Source of the DNA: Gp6-AA40 sp035492455
GTDB lineage: Bacteria > Acidobacteriota > Vicinamibacteria > Vicinamibacterales > UBA2999
Length of the DNA stretch: 64,000 nt
Direction: 5' to 3'
Assembly (NCBI GenBank): GCA_035492455.1
Contig: DATJJE010000003.1
Location: 1-64,000, forward strand
Shown: in pieces, positions 16,985 to 25,307 of the stretch
Numbering within the stretch: position 1 is the stretch's first letter
Layout of the letters: each line of letters begins with the position of its first letter
Notes under the pieces: model-generated
Database searches by the model: none
Told to the model about the DNA's origin: nothing
Seen by the model: the letters and a program-made list of their open reading frames with translations, nothing else
Position numbers and translations under genes: made by a program

Positions 16985-17700
16985 GCAGACCTCTGCGGGT
17001 TGCCGTGCTCTGCTCGCGCCGCGCGCCTGGCCTGGTGCACCTGCTGACGCGCGATCTCGGGTTGTCATCATGGAACATCGTCTGCTGCCTGACGTCGGAC
17101 GAAACCTTCGATGAGCTGCCGATTGCCGCATTGCATGACGTAGCGGTGATCCGGCATCCCGCGCACCGGTTCTACATGCGGGCCGATCCGCAGGCGCGAT
17201 TCGGCGATTTGACGGTTCGTGCCGCATACGACCTGCGCACCACCGAGCTGCTCGCGCCGTACACCCCGGACGTGATCCTTCTCGCCGGCTACCTGTTGCT
17301 GCTCACCGAGCCGATGCTCGACGCATTCGCCGGCCGCATCGTCAACGTGCATCACTCGGATCTGTCGCTGCGCACCGCGTCCGGCGGGCCACGCTTTCCG
17401 GGGTTGCGCGCTGTGCGCGACGCGATCATGGCGGGCGAGCGCGAAACGCGCTGCACGTCACACATCGTCACGTCACACCTGGATGACGGCCCGATACTGC
17501 TTCGCTCGAGCGCGTATCGCGTTCCAGACGTGGCGCACTGGGCGCTGGGAGTCGGCGCGGAAGATGTACTGCGCAAGGTGATTTGGGCACAGCAGGAGTG
17601 GATGCTTCGCAGTGCATTCGGCCCGCTGATGGAGCAATCGCTCGAGCTGCTGGCGCATCGGCACACCGCGCCGACGCAGCGCGGGGAGTATGCAGCATGA
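16978..17700 (+). CDS. formyltransferase-fold protein, HypX N-terminal-like
   Basis: 240 residues; the ATG at 16978 lies inside the end of hypE. VNVHHSDLSLRTASGG with N123 and H125, and SHIVTSHLDDGPIL with D169/D170, give the Asn-His-Asp set of 10-formyltetrahydrofolate-dependent formyltransferases (PurN and methionyl-tRNA formyltransferase fold). The gene sits between hypE and hypA and is coupled by ATGA to a crotonase gene. HypX joins these two kinds of domain in one chain and makes the CO ligand of [NiFe]-hydrogenase from a formyl group. I infer that this is the formyl-transfer half of a two-protein HypX. An alternative is a stray PurN paralogue, but the context argues against that. Confidence 0.72.
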   Translation: MLSRPLRVAVLCSRRAPGLVHLLTRDLGLSSWNIVCCLTSDETFDELPIAALHDVAVIRHPAHRFYMRADPQARFGDLTVRAAYDLRTTELLAPYTPDVILLAGYLLLLTEPMLDAFAGRIVNVHHSDLSLRTASGGPRFPGLRAVRDAIMAGERETRCTSHIVTSHLDDGPILLRSSAYRVPDVAHWALGVGAEDVLRKVIWAQQEWMLRSAFGPLMEQSLELLAHRHTAPTQRGEYAA

Positions 17701-18536
17701 CCGCCGAACATATCCGAAGCTCAATCAACCATGGTGTCGGCACGATCAGCATCGATCGAGCCGACCGTTTCAACTCTCTCGACGTGCGGACCGCGCGCGA
17801 GCTGCGGAGCGCGGCGCTGGCGTACGCGCGCGACGAAGCCGTGCGCGTCGTCGTGCTGCGAGGCACTGACGGCGTGTTCTGCAGCGGTGCCGATCTGAAA
17901 TATATCCGCGGCGGCGGCCGCGGACAGGACCTCGCGTACCTGCTGCCGGAGGACCGCAGCGGAGCGGGCGGCTATGGCGAAGTGTTCAAGCAGATCCTGG
18001 AATACCTGCACAGCACCATTTCGGAGATCCGCCGCGCCGCCAAGCCGTTCGTTGCAGCCGTCGATGGCATTGCGGCGGCCGGCGGCTTTGGTCTCGCCAT
18101 GTCCTGCGATCTCGTCGTCGCGTCCGAACGTTCGTGGTTCGAATGGGCGTATTCGCGAACCGGCCTCACCGGCGCCGAGAGCTCAACGTTCATGCTGCCA
18201 CGTCTGATTGGGCTGCGGCGATCGCTGGAGCTCGTATTGCTCAACCCGCGTGTGCACGCGCTGCGCGCGCTCGAAATGGGTTTGATCAGCGAGGTGTATG
18301 GCGATGCGGAGTTCAACAACCGCGTTGACGAACTGGCGCGGCGGCTGGCGGATGGACCAACGCGAGCGTTCGGCATCGCCAAGAGCCTGCTGAACACGTC
18401 GGCGGGGGTCGATCGTCTGGACTACCACCTCGACCAAGAGCTGGATCAATTGAGCCGCATTGCGGACGGAGCGGAATTCAAGGAAGGAATCGACGCGTTC
18501 TTCGAAAAACGGGAGGCGCACTTCAGCGCGTTATAG
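17697..18536 (+). CDS. crotonase-family protein, HypX C-terminal-like partner
   Basis: 279 residues from the ATG that overlaps the preceding stop (ATGA). FCSGADLKYIRGGG and AAVDGIAAAGGFGLAMSCDLVVAS are enoyl-CoA hydratase/isomerase oxyanion-hole blocks, and RTGLTGAESSTFMLPRLIG is the active-site helix region. In HypX a crotonase domain is fused behind the formyltransferase domain and handles formyl-CoA, releasing CO. This protein lacks the exact HypX-type tail as I remember it and looks closer to general crotonases, so it may have been recruited independently. Its location between hypE and hypA strongly ties it to hydrogenase maturation. Confidence 0.75.
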   Translation: MTAEHIRSSINHGVGTISIDRADRFNSLDVRTARELRSAALAYARDEAVRVVVLRGTDGVFCSGADLKYIRGGGRGQDLAYLLPEDRSGAGGYGEVFKQILEYLHSTISEIRRAAKPFVAAVDGIAAAGGFGLAMSCDLVVASERSWFEWAYSRTGLTGAESSTFMLPRLIGLRRSLELVLLNPRVHALRALEMGLISEVYGDAEFNNRVDELARRLADGPTRAFGIAKSLLNTSAGVDRLDYHLDQELDQLSRIADGAEFKEGIDAFFEKREAHFSAL

Positions 18537-18541
18537 CAACG

Positions 18542-18889
18542 ATGCACGAGTTCTCGATCGTCCAGGCGCTGCTCGAGCGGGTGGATCACGAAGCGAACGT
18601 GCACGGTGCATCGCGCGTGCACCGTGTGCGGGTGGCCATCGGCGAGTTGTCGGGCGTCGAGGTGGAGCTGCTGCGCACGGCGTACGAAGCGATCCGCTGC
18701 CGCACGCGCTGCGAGAAGGCTCCGCTCGACGTGCGGCGCATTCCGGCGCGCTGGGAGTGCGGACGATGCGGTGCGGTGATTGCGCGCGGCGGCCCGCTCC
18801 GATGCGGGAAATGCAACGTGCCGGGGCGACTCGTATCGGGCGACGAGATCGTCCTCGATCAGATCGAAATGGAGACAGCCAATGTGTGA
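18542..18889 (+). CDS. hypA: HypA nickel metallochaperone
   Basis: 115 residues beginning MHEFSIVQALLE; the N-terminal Met-His-Glu is the nickel site. Zinc is bound by C73/C76 (WECGRCGAV) and C88/C91 (RCGKC). It delivers Ni to the large subunit together with HypB. Its stop codon lies within the start region of hypB (8-bp overlap). Confidence 0.94.
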   Translation: MHEFSIVQALLERVDHEANVHGASRVHRVRVAIGELSGVEVELLRTAYEAIRCRTRCEKAPLDVRRIPARWECGRCGAVIARGGPLRCGKCNVPGRLVSGDEIVLDQIEMETANV

Positions 18890-19595
18890 CACCTGCGGAT
18901 GCGGCGATGCGGACGTGGTGGCCGTCGAAGTGCACGACGAGATTCTCGCCGGCAATCGTCATCGTGCGGCGCACAATCGAGAGCACTTCCGCAGCCACGG
19001 AGTGTGCGCCGTCAACCTCATGGGATCGCCGGGCGCCGGTAAAACCGCAGTGCTCGAAGCGACGGCGCGGCACCTGGCCCGCACGGCACGATGTGGCGCA
19101 CTGGCCGGGGATCTCGCCACGGACCGCGATGCCACGCGTTTGTCACGCGCCGGTGTGCCCGCGATATCCATCACGACCGGCTCAGCCTGCCACCTCGATG
19201 CAGCTATGGTGCACGAGGCGCTGCACAGCATGCCGGCGTGGTCATCACTCGATTACCTGTTCATCGAAAACGTCGGCAACCTGGTCTGCCCAGCGATATA
19301 TGACCTCGGCCAGCACGTGAACGTCGTCGCGCTGTCGGTCGCGGAAGGTGAAGACAAACCGATCAAGTATCCGGTGATGTTCAAGAACGCCGATCTCGTC
19401 CTGGTGACGAAGATGGATTTGCTTCCGCACTTGCCAAACCTCGATCTCAGCGCACTGCTTTCCGGCATCGAACAGGTGATGCCCGCCAACAAGGTGATTC
19501 TTTTCTCGGCGGCAAACGGCATGGGTGTTGAGGAGTGGCTCGAATGGCTCGCGGTACGTCACACTGAGGCGTGTCGCCCTCTTCAGCAGACGTAG
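18882..19595 (+). CDS. hypB: HypB GTPase for nickel insertion
   Basis: 237 residues from the ATG at 18882. MCDTCGCG holds C2, C5 and C7, the high-affinity nickel motif (CxxCGC). The P-loop is GSPGAGKT (48-55), followed by SIMIBI-class GTPase blocks (ITTGSACHLDA, FIENVGNLVCPA, VTKMDLLPHL). There is no histidine-rich stretch, so nickel storage is not expected. The last 25 bases overlap the start of prfC. Confidence 0.94.
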   Translation: MCDTCGCGDADVVAVEVHDEILAGNRHRAAHNREHFRSHGVCAVNLMGSPGAGKTAVLEATARHLARTARCGALAGDLATDRDATRLSRAGVPAISITTGSACHLDAAMVHEALHSMPAWSSLDYLFIENVGNLVCPAIYDLGQHVNVVALSVAEGEDKPIKYPVMFKNADLVLVTKMDLLPHLPNLDLSALLSGIEQVMPANKVILFSAANGMGVEEWLEWLAVRHTEACRPLQQT

Positions 19596-21172
19596 TAACC
19601 AGCGACGCGCTCGCGCCTGAAATCGCGCGCCGCCGCACGTTCGCCATCATCTCGCATCCCGACGCCGGCAAGACGACTCTCACGGAAAAGCTGCTGCTCT
19701 ACGCTGGGGCCATCGAGCTCGCCGGCGCGGTCCGCGGCAGCAAGACGCAGCGCCATGCCGTGTCCGACTGGATGGAGATGGAGCAGCAGCGCGGCATTTC
19801 GATCAGCGCGGCGGCGCTCGAATTCGAGCTCGACGGTCATCACGTCACCCTGCTCGATACGCCGGGCCACCAGGACTTCAGCGAAGACACCTATCGGACC
19901 TTGCTCGCGGTCGACAGCGTCGTCATGGTGCTCGACGCGGCGAAAGGCGTCGAGCCGCAGACGCGGAAACTGTTCGAGGTGTGCCGCTCGCGCGGACTTC
20001 CGGTGCTCACCTTCATCAACAAGCTTGATCAGCCGGCGCGAGATCCATTCGAGCTGCTGGACGAAATCGAACGGGTGCTTGGATTGTCGGCGGCGCCGAG
20101 GAACTGGCCGCTCGGCGACGGGCCAGACTTCAAGGGCGTCTACGATCTGGAGGCGAACTCGGTACTGCTGTACGAGCGGCAGGCTCGTGGCCGCAGGACG
20201 ACTCCGGTGGTTGTTGCAAGCGCCGATGCGCCTGAAGTGACGGAGCTTGTCGGCGAACGGCGTCAGAAAGAGTTGATCGACGCGATCGACATCATCACCG
20301 GTGCCGGCACACGCTTCGACCGCGATGCGTACCGACACGCTACGCAGACGCCCGTCTTCTTCGGAAGCGCACTGAACGACTTCGGCGTCGAACCGTTCTT
20401 GCATGCCCTGCTGACGATGGCACCGAGCCCCACGCCTCGCGACTCGGATGTTGGTCTGATCGAGCCGCTCGATCCGAGCTTCTCCGGATTCATCTTCAAG
20501 ATCCAGGCAAACATGAACCCGCGCCATCGGGATCGCGTCGCCTTCCTCCGCATCTGCTCCGGACGGCTCGCCAAGGACATGACCGTCACGAACGCGCGGC
20601 TCGATACGACATTGCGCATGTCGCGCGTCTACCGATTCTTCGGCCGCGATCGCGAGACGGTGCCGGAAGCTTTTCCCGGTGACGTCGTGGGTGTCGTCAA
20701 TCCAGGCCGCATCGCCATCGGCGACACGTTGTATGCGGGCAAGCGGGTGCAGTTCCCGCCGATTCCGCAGTTCCCGTCGGAACAATTCGCGATGCTGCGG
20801 CCGGTAGATGTGCGGCACAAACGCTTCGATGAAGCGATCGAACAGCTTGCCGAGGAAGGTCTGATTCAGTTGTTCATGCCCATTTCCGGGATGCGCCATC
20901 CGATCATCGGCGTCATCGGCTCGCTGCAGCTGGATGTGGTCGAGGCGCGCATGTCATCGGAGTACGGCATCGCCTGCACGCTCGACCGGCTGCCGCATGT
21001 CGCCGCGCGCTGGCCCGTCACGCCGCCTGGCGTAGAGCTCGCGCTTCCCACATCAGGGGTGATTCAGGCGATGGACCGGCAACATCGCGAAGTTCTGGTG
21101 TTCGAATCCGACTGGGTGATGCGCTACACCCTGGAGAAGAACCCGAAGGTCGAGTTCAAAGAGACCATCTAA
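19571..21172 (+). CDS. prfC: peptide chain release factor 3
   Basis: 533 residues, near the usual RF3 length of about 529. ARRRTFAIISHPDAGKTTLTEKLLLY is the RF3 G1 region, then EQQRGISISAAALEF, DTPGHQDFSEDTYR and NKLDQPARDP for G2-G4. SEYGIACTLDRLPHVAARWP is in the C-terminal domain. RF3 is a GTPase that removes RF1/RF2 from the ribosome. The only workable start is the GTG at 19571, inside hypB, because about ten residues are needed before the RRRTF block. The gene is thus physically tied to the hydrogenase operon. Confidence 0.93.
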   Translation: MSPSSADVVTSDALAPEIARRRTFAIISHPDAGKTTLTEKLLLYAGAIELAGAVRGSKTQRHAVSDWMEMEQQRGISISAAALEFELDGHHVTLLDTPGHQDFSEDTYRTLLAVDSVVMVLDAAKGVEPQTRKLFEVCRSRGLPVLTFINKLDQPARDPFELLDEIERVLGLSAAPRNWPLGDGPDFKGVYDLEANSVLLYERQARGRRTTPVVVASADAPEVTELVGERRQKELIDAIDIITGAGTRFDRDAYRHATQTPVFFGSALNDFGVEPFLHALLTMAPSPTPRDSDVGLIEPLDPSFSGFIFKIQANMNPRHRDRVAFLRICSGRLAKDMTVTNARLDTTLRMSRVYRFFGRDRETVPEAFPGDVVGVVNPGRIAIGDTLYAGKRVQFPPIPQFPSEQFAMLRPVDVRHKRFDEAIEQLAEEGLIQLFMPISGMRHPIIGVIGSLQLDVVEARMSSEYGIACTLDRLPHVAARWPVTPPGVELALPTSGVIQAMDRQHREVLVFESDWVMRYTLEKNPKVEFKETI

Positions 21173-21206
21173 TCAGGGCCGGCCCCGGCGTTGCACCGAA
21201 TGCCGT

Positions 21207-21710
21207 ATGCGCAGCCTCGGCATTTGCACGCTGGCTCTCCTGCTGAGCCCAGCCTGCGGCAACCTCGACCTGCAACAGATCATGCAGCCGCCGCGGTTCG
21301 AGCAGGCGCCGAATCAGCCCGCGGAGCTTCGTCTGCTCGGGCCGAGCGCAAGCTCGCCGCTCGGCGGCGCGGGCGTTCGCATCTGGCTGCAGGTGACCAA
21401 TCCCAATCCGTTCGGCTTCACGCTCAGCACCCTGAAGACGGATCTCTCGCTCGAAGGAAATCATGCAGCGAGCGGCGAGTTCCCACTCGGCCTGCCGCTG
21501 ACGGCCGGTCAGCAGACGATCGTTCCTCTCGATCTCTCGATCAGCTTCGCAGACGTGCCGGCGCTCAGCCGCACAATCGGACGGCTGGCGGTCGGCGGCA
21601 CGGCTGCCTATCAGCTCGATGGCACAGTCGGCATCGACGCTGGCCGCTTCGGCACACCGAGCTTCGGGCCGATGCGGCTCACCACCGGGCAGCTGCAGGT
21701 CATCAGATGA
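21207..21710 (+). CDS. LEA14-like (LEA_2/WHy) lipoprotein
   Basis: 167 residues. MRSLGICTLALLLSPAC is a lipoprotein signal peptide with Cys 17. VRIWLQVTNPNPFGFTLSTLKTDLSLEG is the LEA type 2 core, in which NPNPF is the typical motif. A balancing LTAGQQTIVPLDLSISF strand region follows. LEA14-like lipoproteins are all-beta domains of unclear role in bacteria, often linked to desiccation stress by analogy. It lies 34 bp after prfC and may be co-transcribed with it. Its stop codon abuts the heptamer array. Confidence 0.8.
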   Translation: MRSLGICTLALLLSPACGNLDLQQIMQPPRFEQAPNQPAELRLLGPSASSPLGGAGVRIWLQVTNPNPFGFTLSTLKTDLSLEGNHAASGEFPLGLPLTAGQQTIVPLDLSISFADVPALSRTIGRLAVGGTAAYQLDGTVGIDAGRFGTPSFGPMRLTTGQLQVIR

Positions 21711-21855
21711 TTCGCGATTAGTGATTTGTGATTTGTGATTTGTCATTCCGGTCCTTAATCACGAATCATCGAATGTCAACTCACCAATAACCAATCACTA
21801 ATCACTAATCACCAATCGCAAATCACTAATCACCAATCGCAAATCACTAATGTAA
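21709..21855. repeat. heptamer array GATTTGT / AATCACT in inverted arms
   Basis: From 21709 to about 21750 are units GATTCGC, GATTAGT, GATTTGT, GATTTGT and GATTTGT. From about 21756 to 21855 are complementary-sense units AATCACT, AATCACC and AATCGCA repeated many times. Left and right arms can pair into a long imperfect stem. The array is AT-richer than its surroundings. It fills the gap between the LEA14-like gene and the dienelactone hydrolase gene. Confidence 0.88.
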
Positions 21856-21866
21856 GATCGGCGGCC

Positions 21867-22565
21867 ATGAGCACAGTTACCTACAAACGTCCCGACGGAA
21901 AAGAGTGTTCCGGTTACTACGCTGAGCCGAAGGGCGCCAGCAACGCCCCCGGTCTCGTTGTCATTCAGGAATGGTGGGGAGTCAACGATCACATCAAGAA
22001 CGTCGCGAATCATTACGCGCAGCAAGGTTTCCGCGCGCTTGTTCCCGACCTGTATCGCGGCAAGGTCGGTCTCGATGCGAAGGAAGCCGAGCATCTGATG
22101 ACCGGGCTCAATTTCGGCGACGCCGCGGGCCAGGACGTTCGCGGTGCGGTGCAGTACCTGAAGCAGTCGAGCCCGAAAGTGGGCGTAACCGGCTACTGCA
22201 TGGGCGGCGCGCTGACGATCCTCGCGGCGTGCTTCGTACCGGAAACCGACGCCGCGGTCGCGTGGTACGGGTTCCCGCCGCTCGAGTACGTGAACGCAGC
22301 CGCTATCAAGGCGCCGTTGATGGGCCATTTCGGCATTCACGACGGGTTCTTCAAAATCGAGGTGGTGGATCAGCTCGAAGAGAAACTGAAGGCGGCTGGC
22401 GTCAACTACAAGTTCTATCGCTACGACGCGGGCCATGCCTTCGCCAGCGACGACCCGATCATCCAGACGATTGGCCTCAAGAAGAATGAGGATGCCGCGC
22501 ATCAAGCCTGGCAGCGGACGATTCAGTTCTTCGAACAGCAACTCGGTGCCACGCAACCAGCCTGA
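21867..22565 (+). CDS. dienelactone hydrolase family protein
   Basis: 232 residues, ATG at 21867. GYCMGG carries the nucleophile C111; D159 (HFGIHDGFF) and H190 (DAGHAFAS) complete the triad, and E35 (VIQEWWGVND) is the conserved glutamate of dienelactone hydrolase. The enzyme is cytoplasmic, with no signal peptide. Family members open lactone rings in chlorocatechol pathways, but many have other ester substrates, so the substrate here is not certain. The 3' end overlaps the amidase gene by 20 bp. Confidence 0.9.
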   Translation: MSTVTYKRPDGKECSGYYAEPKGASNAPGLVVIQEWWGVNDHIKNVANHYAQQGFRALVPDLYRGKVGLDAKEAEHLMTGLNFGDAAGQDVRGAVQYLKQSSPKVGVTGYCMGGALTILAACFVPETDAAVAWYGFPPLEYVNAAAIKAPLMGHFGIHDGFFKIEVVDQLEEKLKAAGVNYKFYRYDAGHAFASDDPIIQTIGLKKNEDAAHQAWQRTIQFFEQQLGATQPA

Positions 22566-23928
22566 GCCCATCTCGTTCGTGCGCGCCGCCGCGACATTTC
22601 GCGACGGCCGCACGACGCCGCGCGCATTCCTCGAACAGTGCCTTGCCGCGGTCAAACAGCACGACAAGTCCATCCACGCGTTCGTGACGCTCGACGTGCG
22701 TGCGGCGCGAAAGGCCGCCGACGCCGCGTCACGCCGTTACAAAGCGGCACGGCCGCTCTCGCTGATTGACGGCTGCCCGATTGCCGTCAAGGACATCATT
22801 GCGACGGCTGACATGCCGACGCAGATGAACTCGCCAATCTACAAAGGGTGGCGGCCGAAGTCCGATGCGGCGTGCGTCGTCGCGCTTCGACGCGCGGGCG
22901 CCGTGATCGTCGGGAAAACCGTCACCACCGAATTCGCGATCGGGCGCTCGGGCCCGACGCGCAATCCCTTCGACGTGTCGCGCACGCCAGGTGGATCCTC
23001 CAGTGGATCGGCCGCGGCCGTCGCCTGCGGCATGGTGCCGGCGGCGCTCGGAACGCAGACGCAGGGATCCGTTCTCCGTCCTGCCGCCTACTGCGGCGTC
23101 GTCGGCTACAAGCCAACTCACAACGCGCTGCACACGGGCGGCATCCATCTGCTGTCGGCGACCTCCGATCATCTCGGCGTCATCGCCGCGACCGTGGACG
23201 ATGCGTGGCAGGTTGCCGTACAGATTTCCGCCGGCATTCCGAGTGCAGGCGTCGGATTGCTCGCCAGAGCACAGGAATCGGTGCCTGCGCCACGTCAGCC
23301 ACGAAAGCTGATTCGCCTGTACACGCGCGGTTGGGCGGAAACGGATGCCGACACGCGTGCGGCATTCGATGCGTGCATCGACAGGGTCAAGGCTCGAGGC
23401 ATCGATGTCACATCGCGGAACGAAGATCCGGAGGTGGCGGCGCTCGAAGCGCAATTCGAGAAGGATCTCGATGGCCACATGGACCTGGTTGCCTACGAGA
23501 TGCGCTGGCCGTTCGAAGATTACCTCGCACGCTATGGTCCGAAAATGATCGGTTCGAAGATTCGCGAGCTCGTCGAGCGCGGCCGCGAGATGACTCCCAC
23601 TGACTACGAGTCGCTGCTCGCGATGCGTCATCGTCTGCAGCACGCCGCTGCGGCCGTCCTTGCCCGTTGTGATGGTTTCATTACGCTCGCCTGCTCCGGA
23701 CCCGCACCGAAAGGCCTCGTATTCACGGGGAGCCGTACCTTCCCGTCGTACGCGTCGTGGCTGGGATTGCCGGCGTTCTCACTGCCGCTGCTCAGCGTCA
23801 ACGGTCTTCCCGTGGGTGTCCAGTTGATCGGCCGTGCAGGCGAAGACTCGACGCTATGTTCGCGCGTCAAATGGATCGTGCAGCCGGAGAATCCCGGTAC
23901 AATTGCTTCCAACGGAGGTACGCGATGA
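22546..23928 (+). CDS. amidase signature family protein
   Basis: About 460 residues from the GTG at 22546; the frame is open further upstream, but that part is inside the hydrolase gene. CPIAVKDIIATADMPTQMNSP holds the catalytic Lys. TPGGSSSGSAAAVACGMVP holds the Gly-Ser-rich signature with the cis-Ser, and GTQTQGSVLRPAAYCGVVGYKP includes the nucleophile Ser. The enzyme hydrolyses an amide to acid and ammonia; the substrate is unknown. The stop overlaps the next gene as ATGA. Confidence 0.9.
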   Translation: MPRNQPEPISFVRAAATFRDGRTTPRAFLEQCLAAVKQHDKSIHAFVTLDVRAARKAADAASRRYKAARPLSLIDGCPIAVKDIIATADMPTQMNSPIYKGWRPKSDAACVVALRRAGAVIVGKTVTTEFAIGRSGPTRNPFDVSRTPGGSSSGSAAAVACGMVPAALGTQTQGSVLRPAAYCGVVGYKPTHNALHTGGIHLLSATSDHLGVIAATVDDAWQVAVQISAGIPSAGVGLLARAQESVPAPRQPRKLIRLYTRGWAETDADTRAAFDACIDRVKARGIDVTSRNEDPEVAALEAQFEKDLDGHMDLVAYEMRWPFEDYLARYGPKMIGSKIRELVERGREMTPTDYESLLAMRHRLQHAAAAVLARCDGFITLACSGPAPKGLVFTGSRTFPSYASWLGLPAFSLPLLSVNGLPVGVQLIGRAGEDSTLCSRVKWIVQPENPGTIASNGGTR

Positions 23929-24290
23929 AGAAAGTCGCCTTGCTCGCTGCCGTGTTCATGATGTCCGCGCTGCCCGCGCTCGCGCATCACGGCTGGGGCG
24001 GCAACGAAGACAAGATCTCGGAAGTGACCGGCACCGTGACGACCGCCGTCAGCCTCGCGGGCCCGCACGCGACGATGAAGATCAAGGACGCGCAGGGGCA
24101 CGTTTGGGACGTGACGATGGCGCCGCCGGCCCGCACGCAGCAGTCCGGCGTAACCGAGAAGCTGATTCCGGTCGGCGCAACCGTGATGGTGCACGGCCAC
24201 CGCAACAAGAGTCAGAACACCTACGAGATCAAGGTCACCAAGCTGACCTACAACGGCAAGCTATACGACGTCTATCCGGGCATGGAATAG
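23925..24290 (+). CDS. exported DUF6152-like protein
   Basis: 121 residues; ATG at 23925 overlaps the amidase stop and has GGAGG upstream. MKKVALLAAVFMMSALPALA is a signal peptide, and the mature protein starts HHGWGGNEDK. The EVTGTVTTAVSLAGPHATMKI pattern, a His-His start followed by a small beta-barrel with a G-P-H element, fits the DUF6152 family as I remember it. The function is unknown. It is followed by a membrane protein gene, a common pairing. Confidence 0.72.
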   Translation: MKKVALLAAVFMMSALPALAHHGWGGNEDKISEVTGTVTTAVSLAGPHATMKIKDAQGHVWDVTMAPPARTQQSGVTEKLIPVGATVMVHGHRNKSQNTYEIKVTKLTYNGKLYDVYPGME

Positions 24291-24296
24291 CGCGCA

Positions 24297-24785
24297 TTGC
24301 GCGACGTCCTGTTTTGGATTGAACAAACCGGACTCGGGCACTGGATGCGCGAGTCCGGTCCGTGGACCTACGCTATCGTCAACCTCACGCACATCCTCGC
24401 GGTCTCCACGCTCTTTGGTTCTGTTCTGGTCCTCGATCTGCGCCTGCTTGGCGTCTGGAGCCGCCGCGTGCGCATCGCGGACCTTGCGTCCGCGGTGATG
24501 CCGGTTGCGATGACCGGGTTCGTCATCGCCGTAGCCACAGGCGCTGCCATGCTGGCGACGAAAGCCACTGCCTACGTCGACAATCCGTTTCTGCTGATCA
24601 AGTTCCCAGCGATTGCGATCGGCGTCATTAACGCAGCCGTGCTGAACGTGACGCCGGCATGGCACGAACTGCGCCTGCGGGCGCTGACGCCGCGCGAGCG
24701 GCGTCAGCTGGCGATCTTCGGCGGGGTTTCATTGACCGCATGGCTGACGGCAGTCACCTGCGGGCGCATGATTGGCTACTGGTGA
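24297..24785 (+). CDS. integral membrane protein (DUF6644-like)
   Basis: 162 residues from a TTG at 24297. Four hydrophobic helices are visible: about 24-48 (TYAIVNLTHILAVSTLFGSVLV), 64-86, 100-118 and 138-158. A conserved His lies in helix 1 (THILA). Placement directly after a DUF6152-like gene supports the DUF6644 assignment. Its stop (TGA) is immediately followed by the TCA that is the stop of the convergent small gene. Confidence 0.72.
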   Translation: MRDVLFWIEQTGLGHWMRESGPWTYAIVNLTHILAVSTLFGSVLVLDLRLLGVWSRRVRIADLASAVMPVAMTGFVIAVATGAAMLATKATAYVDNPFLLIKFPAIAIGVINAAVLNVTPAWHELRLRALTPRERRQLAIFGGVSLTAWLTAVTCGRMIGYW

Positions 24786-24965
24786 TCAGCCGCGACGTCC
24801 CGGCGTCTCGTCGGCGATGTCGCCGTCCTCCTCATCCTCGAATTCTTCGACCTCGCCGAAATCCTGCGGCGTGTCCTCGTCGCTGAAACCACGTTCTTCG
24901 CTGCTTTCCGTCTGCGGCGGAGTGCGCGCGGGATCTTCGTCGGTATCAAGCGGAAATCTCCTCAT
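24786..24965 (-). CDS. small very acidic protein (59 aa)
   Basis: The frame starts MRRFPLDTDEDPARTPPQ, with GGAGG about 8 bases before the ATG, and ends with a TGA abutting the neighbouring stop. The central part is almost all Asp/Glu (EDTPQDFGEVEEFEDEEDGD), then ETPGRRG. It is likely a soluble, disordered cytoplasmic protein. The strong ribosome site and fit between neighbours argue that it is real. The function is unknown. Confidence 0.55.
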   Translation of the reverse strand: MRRFPLDTDEDPARTPPQTESSEERGFSDEDTPQDFGEVEEFEDEEDGDIADETPGRRG

Positions 24966-25061
24966 CAGCTAACCTCCGCATACCCGTAAGCAAGGCGTAA
25001 ACCTGAGCTCTTGCCCGTGTTCTTCGCGCCTCCGCGGTTTGCATTGCGGTCTAATTGGAAG

Positions 25062-25307
25062 ATGGCAAGAGGATGGGAAAGCAAAGCGGTCGAAGCGCAG
25101 CAGGACGCTGCGGTGAATCAACACGTGAAGGCGCCGAAAATTACGGCGGAAGACGTGGCGCGACGTTCACAGCGCGCGACGTTATCACTCGCGCGGACGC
25201 GTGCGCTGGCGGATCTGCAGCACGCATGCGCCCCGGCGCACCGCGCGATGCTCGAGCAGGCGATCGCCGACCTCGACAAGAAAATCGCGGCCCTCGAGGG
25301 GAACTAG
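25062..25307 (+). CDS. small hypothetical protein (81 aa)
   Basis: Starts MARGWESKAVEAQQDAAVN and is rich in Ala, Arg and Gln, with a helical C-terminal half (LADLQHACAPAHRAMLEQAIADLDKKIAALE) that could form a coiled coil. The longer frame from 25011 lacks support. It is cytoplasmic, with no recognised family. Its stop (TAG) shares CTAG with the stop of the convergent gene. Confidence 0.6.
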   Translation: MARGWESKAVEAQQDAAVNQHVKAPKITAEDVARRSQRATLSLARTRALADLQHACAPAHRAMLEQAIADLDKKIAALEGN

